The notes beneath the pieces were generated by a model. It saw only the letters and a list, made by a program, of their open reading frames with translations. It was not told the origin of the DNA and made no database searches. A stretch of DNA of 64,000 nucleotides from Pyricularia pennisetigena (taxonomy: Eukaryota; Ascomycota; Sordariomycetes; Magnaporthales; Pyriculariaceae). The stretch covers positions 1,118,730 to 1,182,729 of the forward strand of contig NC_043744.1 of assembly GCF_004337985.1 (NCBI RefSeq). Direction: 5' to 3'. Below, in pieces: positions 11,353 to 20,204 of the stretch. The first letter of the stretch is position 1. Each line of letters opens with the position of its first letter. Both the position numbers and the translations under genes were made by a program.

Positions 11353-12010
11353 TTTGCCCGTTGGCCTTGGATTTCCTGTCCATCAGCCCCGACGCGTACA
11401 AGTATCAGGCAGAGCGCTGGGGAGTTGACAAGTGGGGACAGGAGAGGGAGGAGCGGAAAGGTGGAGAGAAGGGAGGGTGTAATCAACCCAATTGCATTGA
11501 GGCGAAAGCCGATTATTGCTTTGTTGACCCACCCAATCTGGATTCATGCATTGTACTGAACATGCATAAATCGAACCACTTCCCTACCATAACACCGGTT
11601 GGGCATCGTGGTTCAGTAACACGAGATTCTATTTTATCCAAGTGGGGCAAAAAGTTCGTACATGCAACGCCAAGCTCGCCAGCCGTCCAGAAGTGGATCC
11701 CTACAATCTCGATACCCTGCCAAGCGCTGTTAAGCTTGTTTTCGACAATCTTAGTCCCCCTTACAATAGTCTAGTGGTGCTTCGTATAGAGAGCTTTGTT
11801 TAGTACAGGATGGCAATGGTAATCACAATGTCGATTCCCCATCGTAGTCGGGGATAGATAAAAGGGAAGGATGGAAATTCCTCTTTTTTTTTTTTTTCCC
11901 CTTGCTCCAATGTCCCCAGCCCTAATCCATGCCCTTTGTAAGGCTGATGTGGAGAAAAAGGATACGACATCTACAAGTCACGTACCTACCTATCCCTCAA
12001 GATCACCAGC
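11353..12010. other. Upstream region of the peroxidase gene
   Basis: Intergenic. Two overlapping ORFs cross the LTR border and are not credible genes. A run of 14 T (11884-11897) and other pyrimidine-rich sequence precede the peroxidase start and probably belong to its promoter or 5' UTR. Confidence 0.5.
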
Positions 12011-13678
12011 ATGAGGTCGACGACAATAGCATCCTCCCTCGCCGTCCTGGCCTCCCTCGTCAGAGCGGCCGACCCCGTCTGGCCCCAGGACTCTGACTTT
12101 TTTGAAGACCTCCTAGCCATGCAGGGCGGCTACAGACGCTTCGGCTTCACGGACCTCGTCGTTCCTTGCAGCCACAACTCAAACATTCCTGGCAAGCAGG
12201 TGGCGGCCGAGTGGCTGAGGACCGCGTTCCACGACGTCGCGACCCACGACAAGGCCGCCGGCACCGGAGGACTCGACGCCAGCATCTTTTACGAGGTCGC
12301 AAGGTCCGAGAACGCCGGCGCGGCCTTCAACTCGACCTTTAACGACCTCGGAGAGTTCCACTCCGCTCACGTCAGCGCCGCTGACCTCGTCGCGCTCGGC
12401 GTCGTGGCTGCGACGGCCTCCTGCGGTGGCAAGACCATCCCCTTCCGGACCGGCCGCGTCGATGCCACCGAGGCGGGACCGGCCGGCGTGCCCGAACAAG
12501 ACCACGACCTCAAGAGGACGCAGGACGCCTTTGCCCGCATGGGCTTCTCCAACGAGGACATGATCACCCTGGTCGCGTGCGGGCACACCATCGGCAGCGT
12601 CCACGGCGACACGAACCCGGACCTCGTCGCAGGAGTCGGCCTGGACCCGCACGCACCGGCCAGCATAGCGACCTTTGACAGCACTCCGGGCCAGTTCGAC
12701 ACGGTCGTCGTGACCGAGTACCTCGAGAGCGACGGCAAGAACCCGCTCGTCTTCGGCACCAACCAGACGACGAACTCGGACGCGCGCGTCTTCGCCTCGG
12801 ACGGCAACGCCACCATGCGCGCGCTCGCCGACCCCCAGACCTTCCAGGAGCGGTGCGCCGACGCCTTTGCCCGCATGATCGACACGGTCCCCGCCGGCGT
12901 GCGGCTCGGCGAGCCCGTCCGGCTCTACGACGTCAAGCCGTACATTGAACGCCTGGAGCCGCTGGCCGGCGGCAAGGTCGCTCTCGAGGGCAGCGTGCGC
13001 GTGCGCACCACGGCCGGCACGGGCCGCGACTCGCAGGGCATCGACATTGCGCTCAACGTGCTAGGCGGCGGCGGCGGCGGCGGCGGCAGCAGCAACTCGA
13101 GCACGCGCGTCGACGCTTCGAGGGCGCGGCTGCGGGGCGGGGACTCTTTTGGCTTCCTGGGCGAGACCTTTTCGTGGTGGGAGTTTTCGGCGCAGATGGA
13201 CGCGTCGGCCGCCGCCATCGACGGCTTCACCATCGAGATGAAGACCACCGCCACGGGACAGGTGCAGAAGCTCGACAACTCCGGGGCGGGCAGGTATCCG
13301 CTCAGCGACGAGCTCATGTATGTCGGTTCCCAGTCGTGCCTCGTGCTGACGCCCGACGCCGACGACAGGTTTCCCGTGACGATCCGGGCCGCGGTGCGGG
13401 AGGAGCTGGCGACGCAGGGCGCGGTGCCCGTCTTGGAGGTCGGGCACAAGGTGTACACGCTGGGCCTGGCGATTCCCAAGATCGTCATCCGCAAGACGCC
13501 CATGACCAAGGTGGAGGGGCAGGCACAAGGAGGCCATGTGCTGTTCGAGGCCAAGGACGCCCTGGAGCAGCGTGGCTGGTCGACCACCTTTGACCTGTCG
13601 CTGGAGAAACCGTCGGGTCAGAAGGTTGTTGTGCTGTCGCGCAAGACCAATTCTCTGTCGAATAGCTGTGCAAACTAG
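12011..13678 (+). CDS. Secreted heme peroxidase (plant/fungal-type superfamily) with long C-terminal extension
   Basis: Intronless, 555 residues. A signal peptide (1-19) is followed by a peroxidase domain over about residues 30-300. The distal helix reads AAEWLRTAFHDVATHD, giving distal Arg70 and His74; the proximal heme ligand is His192 in MITLVACGHTIGSVH. These are the signature sites of the non-animal heme peroxidase superfamily, which oxidises substrates with hydrogen peroxide; the secreted form suggests action on phenolics, lignin-like polymers or host-derived peroxide. Beyond the catalytic domain lie about 250 residues with a glycine run (around residue 352) and a beta-rich-looking tail without a recognised domain; typical class II enzymes are only about 350-380 residues. 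Candidate N-glycosylation sites are present. I see no Trp-radical or Mn-site motif that would justify naming lignin or manganese peroxidase. Confidence 0.92.
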   Translation: MRSTTIASSLAVLASLVRAADPVWPQDSDFFEDLLAMQGGYRRFGFTDLVVPCSHNSNIPGKQVAAEWLRTAFHDVATHDKAAGTGGLDASIFYEVARSENAGAAFNSTFNDLGEFHSAHVSAADLVALGVVAATASCGGKTIPFRTGRVDATEAGPAGVPEQDHDLKRTQDAFARMGFSNEDMITLVACGHTIGSVHGDTNPDLVAGVGLDPHAPASIATFDSTPGQFDTVVVTEYLESDGKNPLVFGTNQTTNSDARVFASDGNATMRALADPQTFQERCADAFARMIDTVPAGVRLGEPVRLYDVKPYIERLEPLAGGKVALEGSVRVRTTAGTGRDSQGIDIALNVLGGGGGGGGSSNSSTRVDASRARLRGGDSFGFLGETFSWWEFSAQMDASAAAIDGFTIEMKTTATGQVQKLDNSGAGRYPLSDELMYVGSQSCLVLTPDADDRFPVTIRAAVREELATQGAVPVLEVGHKVYTLGLAIPKIVIRKTPMTKVEGQAQGGHVLFEAKDALEQRGWSTTFDLSLEKPSGQKVVVLSRKTNSLSNSCAN

Positions 13679-15086
13679 TGTAGATTATAATGTCTCTAAT
13701 CTAAATTCACTCATACTTTGGAGCAGCGTGATATCGGGCCTTGCCGTTCATTGGTTTCGTCGTGCGGGATTCTCCATTGTTGCCATTTCCCATCTGCATT
13801 AAGCGTTTCGCTGCATTCCGAACCCCCAGTTGACGAGGTGACGCACGTATGGCTTGTCGCGCTCTAATCCCCAGCCAGCCACCTTGCGCACCGCCTAGGG
13901 CAGAGCCTAGCGGTGCAACCGCTGCACATCTTGTGTGAAAAAAGAAATCCTTGGCGCCAATGCGGGAGCGGAATTTTAGACAAAAGCTTGGTCTGGACTC
14001 TCGCATCATTCTATTCTACATGGACTAGGATGTGTCGGACATGTAAAGAACACCGAGCAAACACAGGACTAACGTCGAAATTATTATTATTTTTTTTTTT
14101 TTTTCTCGAGTTCAGGGTTCGTCTTTTCCTATTTTCGATGGTTTTATTCTTGTTTATACTCGGCGGTCCGTGCCAGAACCCTATTGTTCTCGATCTCATG
14201 GGGTTGAGATTGATGAAATGCGGCCAAACGTCTGTGCCTAAACGTTGCGCAGAATCGAATGGTCGTGATGGATGGTGGTTGGTTTAGGGTTTGCGTTTGT
14301 GTTCGTACTGGGTGAAGTGAATCTTTTTGTAAGCTGAGCCATGTGAACGATTATCGCGTGGCTTGAGTAGATTGGATCACGAGAGATTGATACAGAGGAG
14401 ACACTCCAGAAACGAAAATTGCATCGACTTTTGCACATGTACCCTATTTACCTGCGCATTCTGACTAGGTTGAAAGAAGGATATAGAAAGGTTCCGAGGG
14501 CCCCCGGAGGAACCTACTTGATAAATGCAGTCGGAACCACAGGTACAGTAGTAGCTCTTTTTCGGAGATTTACCTGGTGGATAAGGCTACAATTTTCAGT
14601 GCAATCGCAAATGGACGTGGTGGTGAGGAGGCCGTAGCCCTATGGACCGCACGGGTATGGCCCAGATCTAGACCGGTCCTCGGAACCATTTGAAAATTAG
14701 CGCTATCTACTCTGAGCCTGTTGACGAGCGGGAACCTGTGTTAGTTCTCTACAAGGAGCAGGATCACTATCTGTCCCATACAGCGTTGAGACGAATGGGT
14801 GAATGGCTGGGATAAAGGCTGCACAATTGAAGAGTCAAAGCATCGTGTAAGTTTCCTATTAAAGGGGTAGTATTTGATGACGTTTATCTGCTTGTTTCGA
14901 CACCCTCTTCATCGACTTCTTTCCTCGGTTTGCCAAAGGTACTTAGCATCCAGACCTTCCCTTCAGTCACTCACTTTTCCATCACGTTACATCCACTCGT
15001 TCGTTCCTTTTTCTCTCAACCAATCAACCGACCACATCGGCAGTCTGCCACCATCCAATCCTTACCAAGACAAAAAAAAAAAAAAG
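13679..15086. other. Intergenic between peroxidase and phosphatase genes
   Basis: No supported gene. It holds a T-run at about 14089-14104 and many short overlapping ORFs without similarity. The last 150 bases are C/T-rich and end in an A-run directly before the ATG at 15087, typical of a fungal 5' leader. The phosphatase frame is open upstream to 14874, but that extension is low in coding character and would bury the signal peptide. Confidence 0.5.
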
Positions 15087-16610
15087 ATGCATACTACCAT
15101 CAAGGCCATTAGCCTTCTCGCGGCCGCCGGCCTGGTCCAAGCAGCTGCCTACCCACGAGGGCCATCTCAAAACTTCCATGTCGGCCAGGACCGCCCAAGC
15201 CTGATCATCCGCGACACGCCGACCTCGGCCGATTCTCCGGTTGTTGGCGTCACCGCAACGGCGACTGCCGAGGTTGCGGCGGCCGCAGCTACCGCCAAGA
15301 CTCTCTCGCCGACCTCCAATGTCGAGGGCAAGGCTTTCAACCGCATCCTGCAGATCTACCTGGAAACCACCGCCTACGAGAACACCATCAACAACACAGA
15401 CTGCCAAGCCCTGATCAACCAGGGCATACTCCTGACCAACATGTACGGAGTGGCCGCGCCGTCGCAACCCAACTACGTGGCGCCCGCCTCTGGAGACTAC
15501 TACGGGACCAACAGCGACAGCTTCCTCCTCGTCGACAAGAACGTCTCCACGATCGTGGACCTGCTCGAGGACAAGAACATCAGCTGGGGCGACTACAACG
15601 AGGGCCTGCCCTTTACGGGATACGACGGCTTCGAGTACAGCAATCCGGTCGAGGGCAACTACGCCCGTAAGCACAACCTCCTGATCCGCTTCCAGTCCGT
15701 CGTTCAGAACCCAGACCGGCTGGCCAAGGTCAAGAACCTCACCCTGTTCTACGAGGATCTGAACAAGCAGCAGTTGCCCCAGTGGGGATTCGTCACGCCT
15801 AACCTGTACAACAACGGTCACGACACCAACATTTCCGTGTCGTGCAACTGGACCCGCTCCTTTGTCGAGCCCCTGTTGAAAAACACATATTTCAACGACG
15901 GCAAGACGGTCGTCTACATTACATTTCAGGCTAATGGGGAATTCCCTCTCGCCAGGAACCATGTTGCCGGCATCCTCCTCGGCTCCGCCGTCGACAAGGA
16001 CTTGGTCGGCACAAAAGACGACGCTTTCTACAACCACTACTCAGAACTGTCTTCGGTGCAAGCCAACTGGGGCCTCCACACCCTCGGACGATGGGACGTC
16101 GGCGCCAACGTGTGGAGCTGGGTCGCGCGCAAGACGGGCGACGCGATCCGATCCTGGAACAACGACATCGCAGGCGGCACCTTCGAGTCCTACTACTGGA
16201 ATCAATCCTATGGCGGCGTCTTCTCCAGCGCAGACACTTCGCTGCACGTCTACCCGGCCCCGAACCTCGCGCTGACGCAGAACGGCCGCTCCGTCTTGCC
16301 CGCGATCGTCGACGCCTGGAAGCGCCAGTGCGGCAGCTTCCTGGGCCGCAGCACCGATTATGATCATGATGATGATGGCCAGTTTGGCGATTACGGCAAC
16401 AGCGGCGCCGATTCCTGGAATGGCGGCGACTTCGCGGACCACGGCGACAACACCAACGCCGACGGCTACTGCCCTCCGAGCTACTACCGCAACATCATCG
16501 AGGTCCCTGACGCGGCTCATCCCCCTAGAGGATTCGAGGTTCCTCTGCCGTTGAGCCCGCCGGAGCCATTCCAGACCCCCATTACCGTCTACCCTGTTGA
16601 CCAGGAGTAG
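15087..16610 (+). CDS. Secreted acid-phosphatase-like phosphoesterase
   Basis: Intronless, 507 residues from the ATG at 15087, chosen because it opens straight into a signal peptide (MHTTIKAISLLAAAGLVQAA). The body matches the phosphoesterase family that includes fungal secreted acid phosphatases: near the start of the domain FNRILQIYLETTAYENT corresponds to the family's metal-site strand, followed by GILLTNMYGVAAPSQPNYVA (the conserved T..H/SxPNYxx motif), then GDYYG, and later NGHDTNISVSCNW and the NHVAGILLGSAV segment. It would release phosphate from organic esters outside the cell or at the wall. The C-terminus is odd: an Asp/His-rich stretch (DYDHDDDGQFGDYG) and a Gly/Asn/Asp-rich segment, then a Pro-rich tail, probably disordered. 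Several N-glycosylation sites (NNT, NVS, NIS, NLT) fit secretion. Confidence 0.88.
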   Translation: MHTTIKAISLLAAAGLVQAAAYPRGPSQNFHVGQDRPSLIIRDTPTSADSPVVGVTATATAEVAAAAATAKTLSPTSNVEGKAFNRILQIYLETTAYENTINNTDCQALINQGILLTNMYGVAAPSQPNYVAPASGDYYGTNSDSFLLVDKNVSTIVDLLEDKNISWGDYNEGLPFTGYDGFEYSNPVEGNYARKHNLLIRFQSVVQNPDRLAKVKNLTLFYEDLNKQQLPQWGFVTPNLYNNGHDTNISVSCNWTRSFVEPLLKNTYFNDGKTVVYITFQANGEFPLARNHVAGILLGSAVDKDLVGTKDDAFYNHYSELSSVQANWGLHTLGRWDVGANVWSWVARKTGDAIRSWNNDIAGGTFESYYWNQSYGGVFSSADTSLHVYPAPNLALTQNGRSVLPAIVDAWKRQCGSFLGRSTDYDHDDDGQFGDYGNSGADSWNGGDFADHGDNTNADGYCPPSYYRNIIEVPDAAHPPRGFEVPLPLSPPEPFQTPITVYPVDQE

Positions 16611-17986
16611 GTATCAAACAACGAAAGTTATTATTTCTTTGGCCTGCTTTCTATTTAAGAAAAATTTTACGGATGTCAAACCTTCTGGGGGGGGGAAAAA
16701 GAAGAAGAGGGCTAGCAGTGAGAACTGAGTTCTCAGAACACATGTGCAGATAAACGTCTGACTTTTGCTGCGCCCGGCGGGATTCAATTTTTGTCGCAAC
16801 ACATAATATGACAGGGAGGAGTCTTGGTATGGCGGGTTGATTCGCTCGAATTTGCTAGAACCTGTAATTCTTAAAACAAAATAGCAGGCTACGGCGGCAT
16901 CGGGAGGCTGAATAGGTAAACGATTTATGTTCCTACGTTTCACACAGCTTTCCACTACTTTGCTTGCTAAATGGAACTTTTACTTTCTTGGTGCCGAAGT
17001 GTTGTTTCAACTCCACAACTTGAATGCGCCTGACATGCAGTGATTTGATGACAAGGCTCCCGCTATCTGCCAACACTCCGCATTGCGAAAAGATAATCTA
17101 GCTCAGATTATTTTCAAGACCACAGATAAATTGTTCAAGGCAAACTGATCAAGCAAAAACCTCTGGCGAAGCGGTCTACGCGTTCCGGGATCCCTTATCC
17201 CAGCCGTCAATGATTCTACAGGTGGCAGCTTTGCTTCCCGACGCTGTTTACGTCTCGCGATGGCTGCTTTGTAGCTGCAAAACCTGAATAATAAAAGCAG
17301 AGGGTATATACCGGAGTTTATGTTACTCGAGTTTGAGTTAGCATGTACGTAGGTAGGTAAGTAGAAGGGATGTAGACAGATCGGTCAAAGGGTAGGTCAG
17401 TAGGGCAGGGATAAGTTTTGAACTTACAGGCAGGCTCGGGAATCATGAACCTGAAATACCATGGGCATTACTGCCACTACCCCTATGTTGTAATACACAG
17501 ACTCAGTAGCGAGAGCTGCTCATAAAGGACTGGATGTGGAGATTGCAGGAAGAAGATTTTTTTTGTCTGAGCCCGATGTATCTTTTGCAGTTTATGGAAA
17601 GTGGTCAAAGTTAGATCCCTGAAATGTAAGATAGAGGCCAAGAATGAGCACAATAGCGGAAACATGCATTCTGCCGGGCGTTGGTTGGCGGCTGTATGCA
17701 GATGGCGGTTACTTCAAGAAAACGGATTTGGATCTGCAAGCCTGCAATGGTGGTGGTGTGGTACCTCGACAAACGGAGCCTAAGGATCAGGTTTTGGAAG
17801 GAAAAAAATTGAGCAAACGGGTGAGATTTGAATCTCGAGCCAACGAAAGATAGACAGGTGGAAAAACAAACAAGCCCATCTACCTCAACCTATTCTCGGC
17901 TCCCAGCATCCAGAAAACCAAATAATTCGGGCTTTTCCTACCAGAAAACTGCACAAGATATCAGCACATTCGATACCCGGAAAGCC
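16611..17986. other. Intergenic, no supported gene
   Basis: 3' region of the phosphatase gene and upstream region of the small Cys/His gene. A short G-run (16687-16695) and a GTAGGTAGGTAAGTAG stretch (17349 onward) are the only visible features. Confidence 0.5.
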
Positions 17987-18657
17987 ATGGCGGGAACAAA
18001 AGGTACGCATCTTTTCACCTCCAGCTCCCAACTTCTTGCCCGTTTGCTCTACAATCCTCCTTGGATTTGGCTTGTGGAGGCGATGGCTGGTTCTGGTTGG
18101 CCAGACGTGAAGCATGATCAAGCTCCAGGTTACCTATTCCGACAAACAGACCCAGCCCATGTAAACCACTGGGTCGCAGGGCCAGCGTTGCCAACTAATG
18201 CTTTACTCTTGTCCCCATGTCTAGGCACCAAGACGGCCAAAAGTCCTGCAGGTGACACAGCACCGCTCAACGAGGCCTTGGTCCACGAGCCAAAGCAGCA
18301 GAAAAGCAGAAAGGGGAGGACGGGCCTCAGCGGCCATCACCACTGGTGAGTTTTGGAAAAATCCTCACTGCGGCCTCACCCTGTGCCCGGTCACGTATCT
18401 CGCGCTTCTCTCATCTTTTGACGTGGAGCTAATCCTGGCATCACAACCTGACGTACAGCGACGTCTGCGGCAAGAGCGCGCCCAAGAGCTGCAGGCGCAA
18501 GGGCCACATCGTGGCATGCGAGAAACACCCAGAGACTTGGTACTCGAGATACCAGTCCTGCATCCTCTGCTGGGAACAAAGCAAGAGAGAGGCGACAAGA
18601 GAGGAGAAGGAGAGGGATGCCCAAAGAGCGGGGAGGGGGGCAAGGACGCCGGGATAA
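17987..18657 (+). CDS. Small Cys/His-rich, probably zinc-binding protein (three exons)
   Basis: Reconstructed here by splicing: exons 17987-18002, 18225-18345 and 18459-18657, giving 111 residues. Intron 1 (222 bp, GTACGC...CTAG, branch CTAAT at 18194) and intron 2 (113 bp, GTGAGT...ACAG, branch CTAAT at 18429) join frames exactly (phases 1 and 2). Residues 1-45 are basic and probably disordered, ending in a His cluster. Residues 46-83 hold CDVCGK (Cys46, Cys49), Cys57, a KGHIVACEKHP segment (His62, Cys66, His69) and CILC (Cys80, Cys83), a layout suited to one or two zinc sites. The tail is a charged helix (SKREATREEKERDAQR). I recall similar small Cys/His-rich hypothetical proteins in ascomycetes but no function. 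No signal peptide; an intracellular, perhaps nucleic-acid or protein-binding, role is a guess. No single exon exceeds 67 codons, so ORF scans miss it. Confidence 0.72.
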
Positions 18658-19483
18658 CGCATCGGTTCATGGGCTGCTGGCAGCTGCTGGTGAGGATCAC
18701 AATGGCATATGGGGATTTCTTTGATGATCATTGGCTGTGTGTATGACCTAGGACCAAATGGATCCCAGAGGCTCTCCCGGGCTCGGCTAGGGTATTTTTC
18801 TGCTTGCACATTCTTCAGCAATAAATCAAGACAACAGGAAGGCATAGCGCGCCGGCTGTTGAGGAGAAAGAACAGGTGTTTTTGTCTCGCATGATTTCGT
18901 AGACAGTCACCTTGTTTTGATTTGTCGACGCGTCAGTTGGCCGAACGAGATGACGGAATGCGTCCGGACATTTTGAATCGATATTACGATAACACGACTT
19001 AGGGCATCCAAGAGCCGCCCTGTACACAAGACCAGAAGCCTCAAGGGAGTGACTTGGACATTAAATTTAGGGGTGCTAAATACCAAGTCAACTACCGGAG
19101 ATTCAAGTTTGTTGTTTCTGAAAACTGCAGTCAAGCATGTTGATATGACATGGATGGTTGGAGTGCAGGGTTAATTGCGGCAGCACTGTACTCTGTCCCA
19201 TCCAAACCCCGCACCGCACCTCCTGGTCAAGCTGCACTGATCCGATGAGTTGGTGCGGGGTACAGTGCGCTGCTGTGTTGCCCAGCAGTGGTGACTCTTT
19301 GTTGGCCAAAGCAACTCGTCGTCGTCGTTATTTGTCTCGTATTTGTTTTCTACAGTCAAAAATCTAACATATGCCAGGAAAATCGCCGAAACGTCAACTT
19401 CTAAGGGTATTCTTCACAGGCGGGCCCCCTGTCTCAGCTGGAAAAAAAAAAAGGGAGGAGCAAGGCCAATCGGACCTTTTTTT
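18658..19483. other. Convergent 3' region, no supported gene
   Basis: Lies between the ends of the small Cys/His gene (+) and the Nudix gene (-). Only short overlapping ORFs are present, none with recognisable similarity; probably the two 3' UTRs and terminators. Confidence 0.5.
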
Positions 19484-20204
19484 TCAAGTTTCGTTCCCAA
19501 AGTCAGGCTGGGTGCGGAGCAGGTTGATGATGGGCGCAAACAACTCGTCAGTCCCGCCCGCTCGATTCGCCATGTTCTTGATTTGATCCCACGATTTCCA
19601 CTCCCATCCCTCGCATTTTTCAGGTTCCAGCGTCTAACATCGTGACGTAAAAAATACCAACAAATCATNNCCCCCCCTCAAGATGCTAGAAGACAGACAC
19701 ATGTAGACACAGGAACCAAACTCACCTCCGGCTGCGCATCGGGATCCTGCATCTCGCAGTGCACAAACAGCGTGATGTAGTGCATGTGCAGGTCGTGAAA
19801 GACGCTCTCGGCCACGGCGGCGATCTTGATCCCTCGGATCTCCAGGCCCGTCTCCTCCAGCGTCTCGCGCTCCGCACACGTCACGACCGACTCGCCGTAC
19901 TCTAGGTGCCCTCCAGGAAATCCCCACTGACCTGGGAGGGAGGTTTTTGCGAACAAGTCAGTCGAGTGAGTCTTTGGAGATTTTTGTCTTTCGGGGAACA
20001 ACCCGGGGGGAGCTGGAGTAGGCTAGGGTAACATGGGATTCCCCTCCCGCCTCCCTTTTTTTCAGATTTGCAGCTGACGCGGGGTCCACGCTGACTGAAC
20101 TGACCTCTGCCGATGGAGCCCTTCCGGCGTCCGATGATGAGTCGCTTGTCGGGCCCGTAGATGAGCGCGGCGACGCCGATTCTCGGTCGAGGGTCGAATG
20201 ACAT
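19484..20204 (-). CDS. Nudix hydrolase, NUDT15-like
   Basis: Three exons on the minus strand: 20105-20204, 19726-19931 and 19484-19633, total 151 residues. Intron 1 (19932-20104) and intron 2 (19634-19725) have GT..AG borders and keep frame (phases 1 and 0). The Nudix box is complete: Gly41, Glu47, then REtlEEtGL at residues 55-63 (Arg55, Glu56, Glu59, Glu60, Gly62), the metal-binding loop helix that cleaves nucleoside-diphosphate-linked substrates. The N-terminus ([10 protein letters not shown], then [21 protein letters not shown]) and the C-terminal [16 protein letters not shown] segment match the NUDT15/MTH2-type subfamily, which hydrolyses nucleoside triphosphates including oxidised ones. 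Length fits that family (about 150-165). No targeting signal; likely cytosolic. Two N bases (19669-19670) fall in intron 2, so the coding sequence is unaffected. Confidence 0.92.

Noticed and set aside
14874..15086. N-terminal extension of the phosphatase
   Set aside because: Would place about 70 residues of leader translation ahead of a perfect signal peptide and cross an A-run; the ATG at 15087 is preferred.
15024..16037. 337-codon minus-strand ORF opposite the phosphatase
   Set aside because: Shadow of a GC-rich exon; no motif and starts in the poly-A leader region.
17815..17850. Minus-strand tRNA T-arm (GATTCAAATC in reverse complement)
   Set aside because: The palindrome GAGATTTGAATCTC gives a six-base loop and a mismatched stem; no cloverleaf fits.
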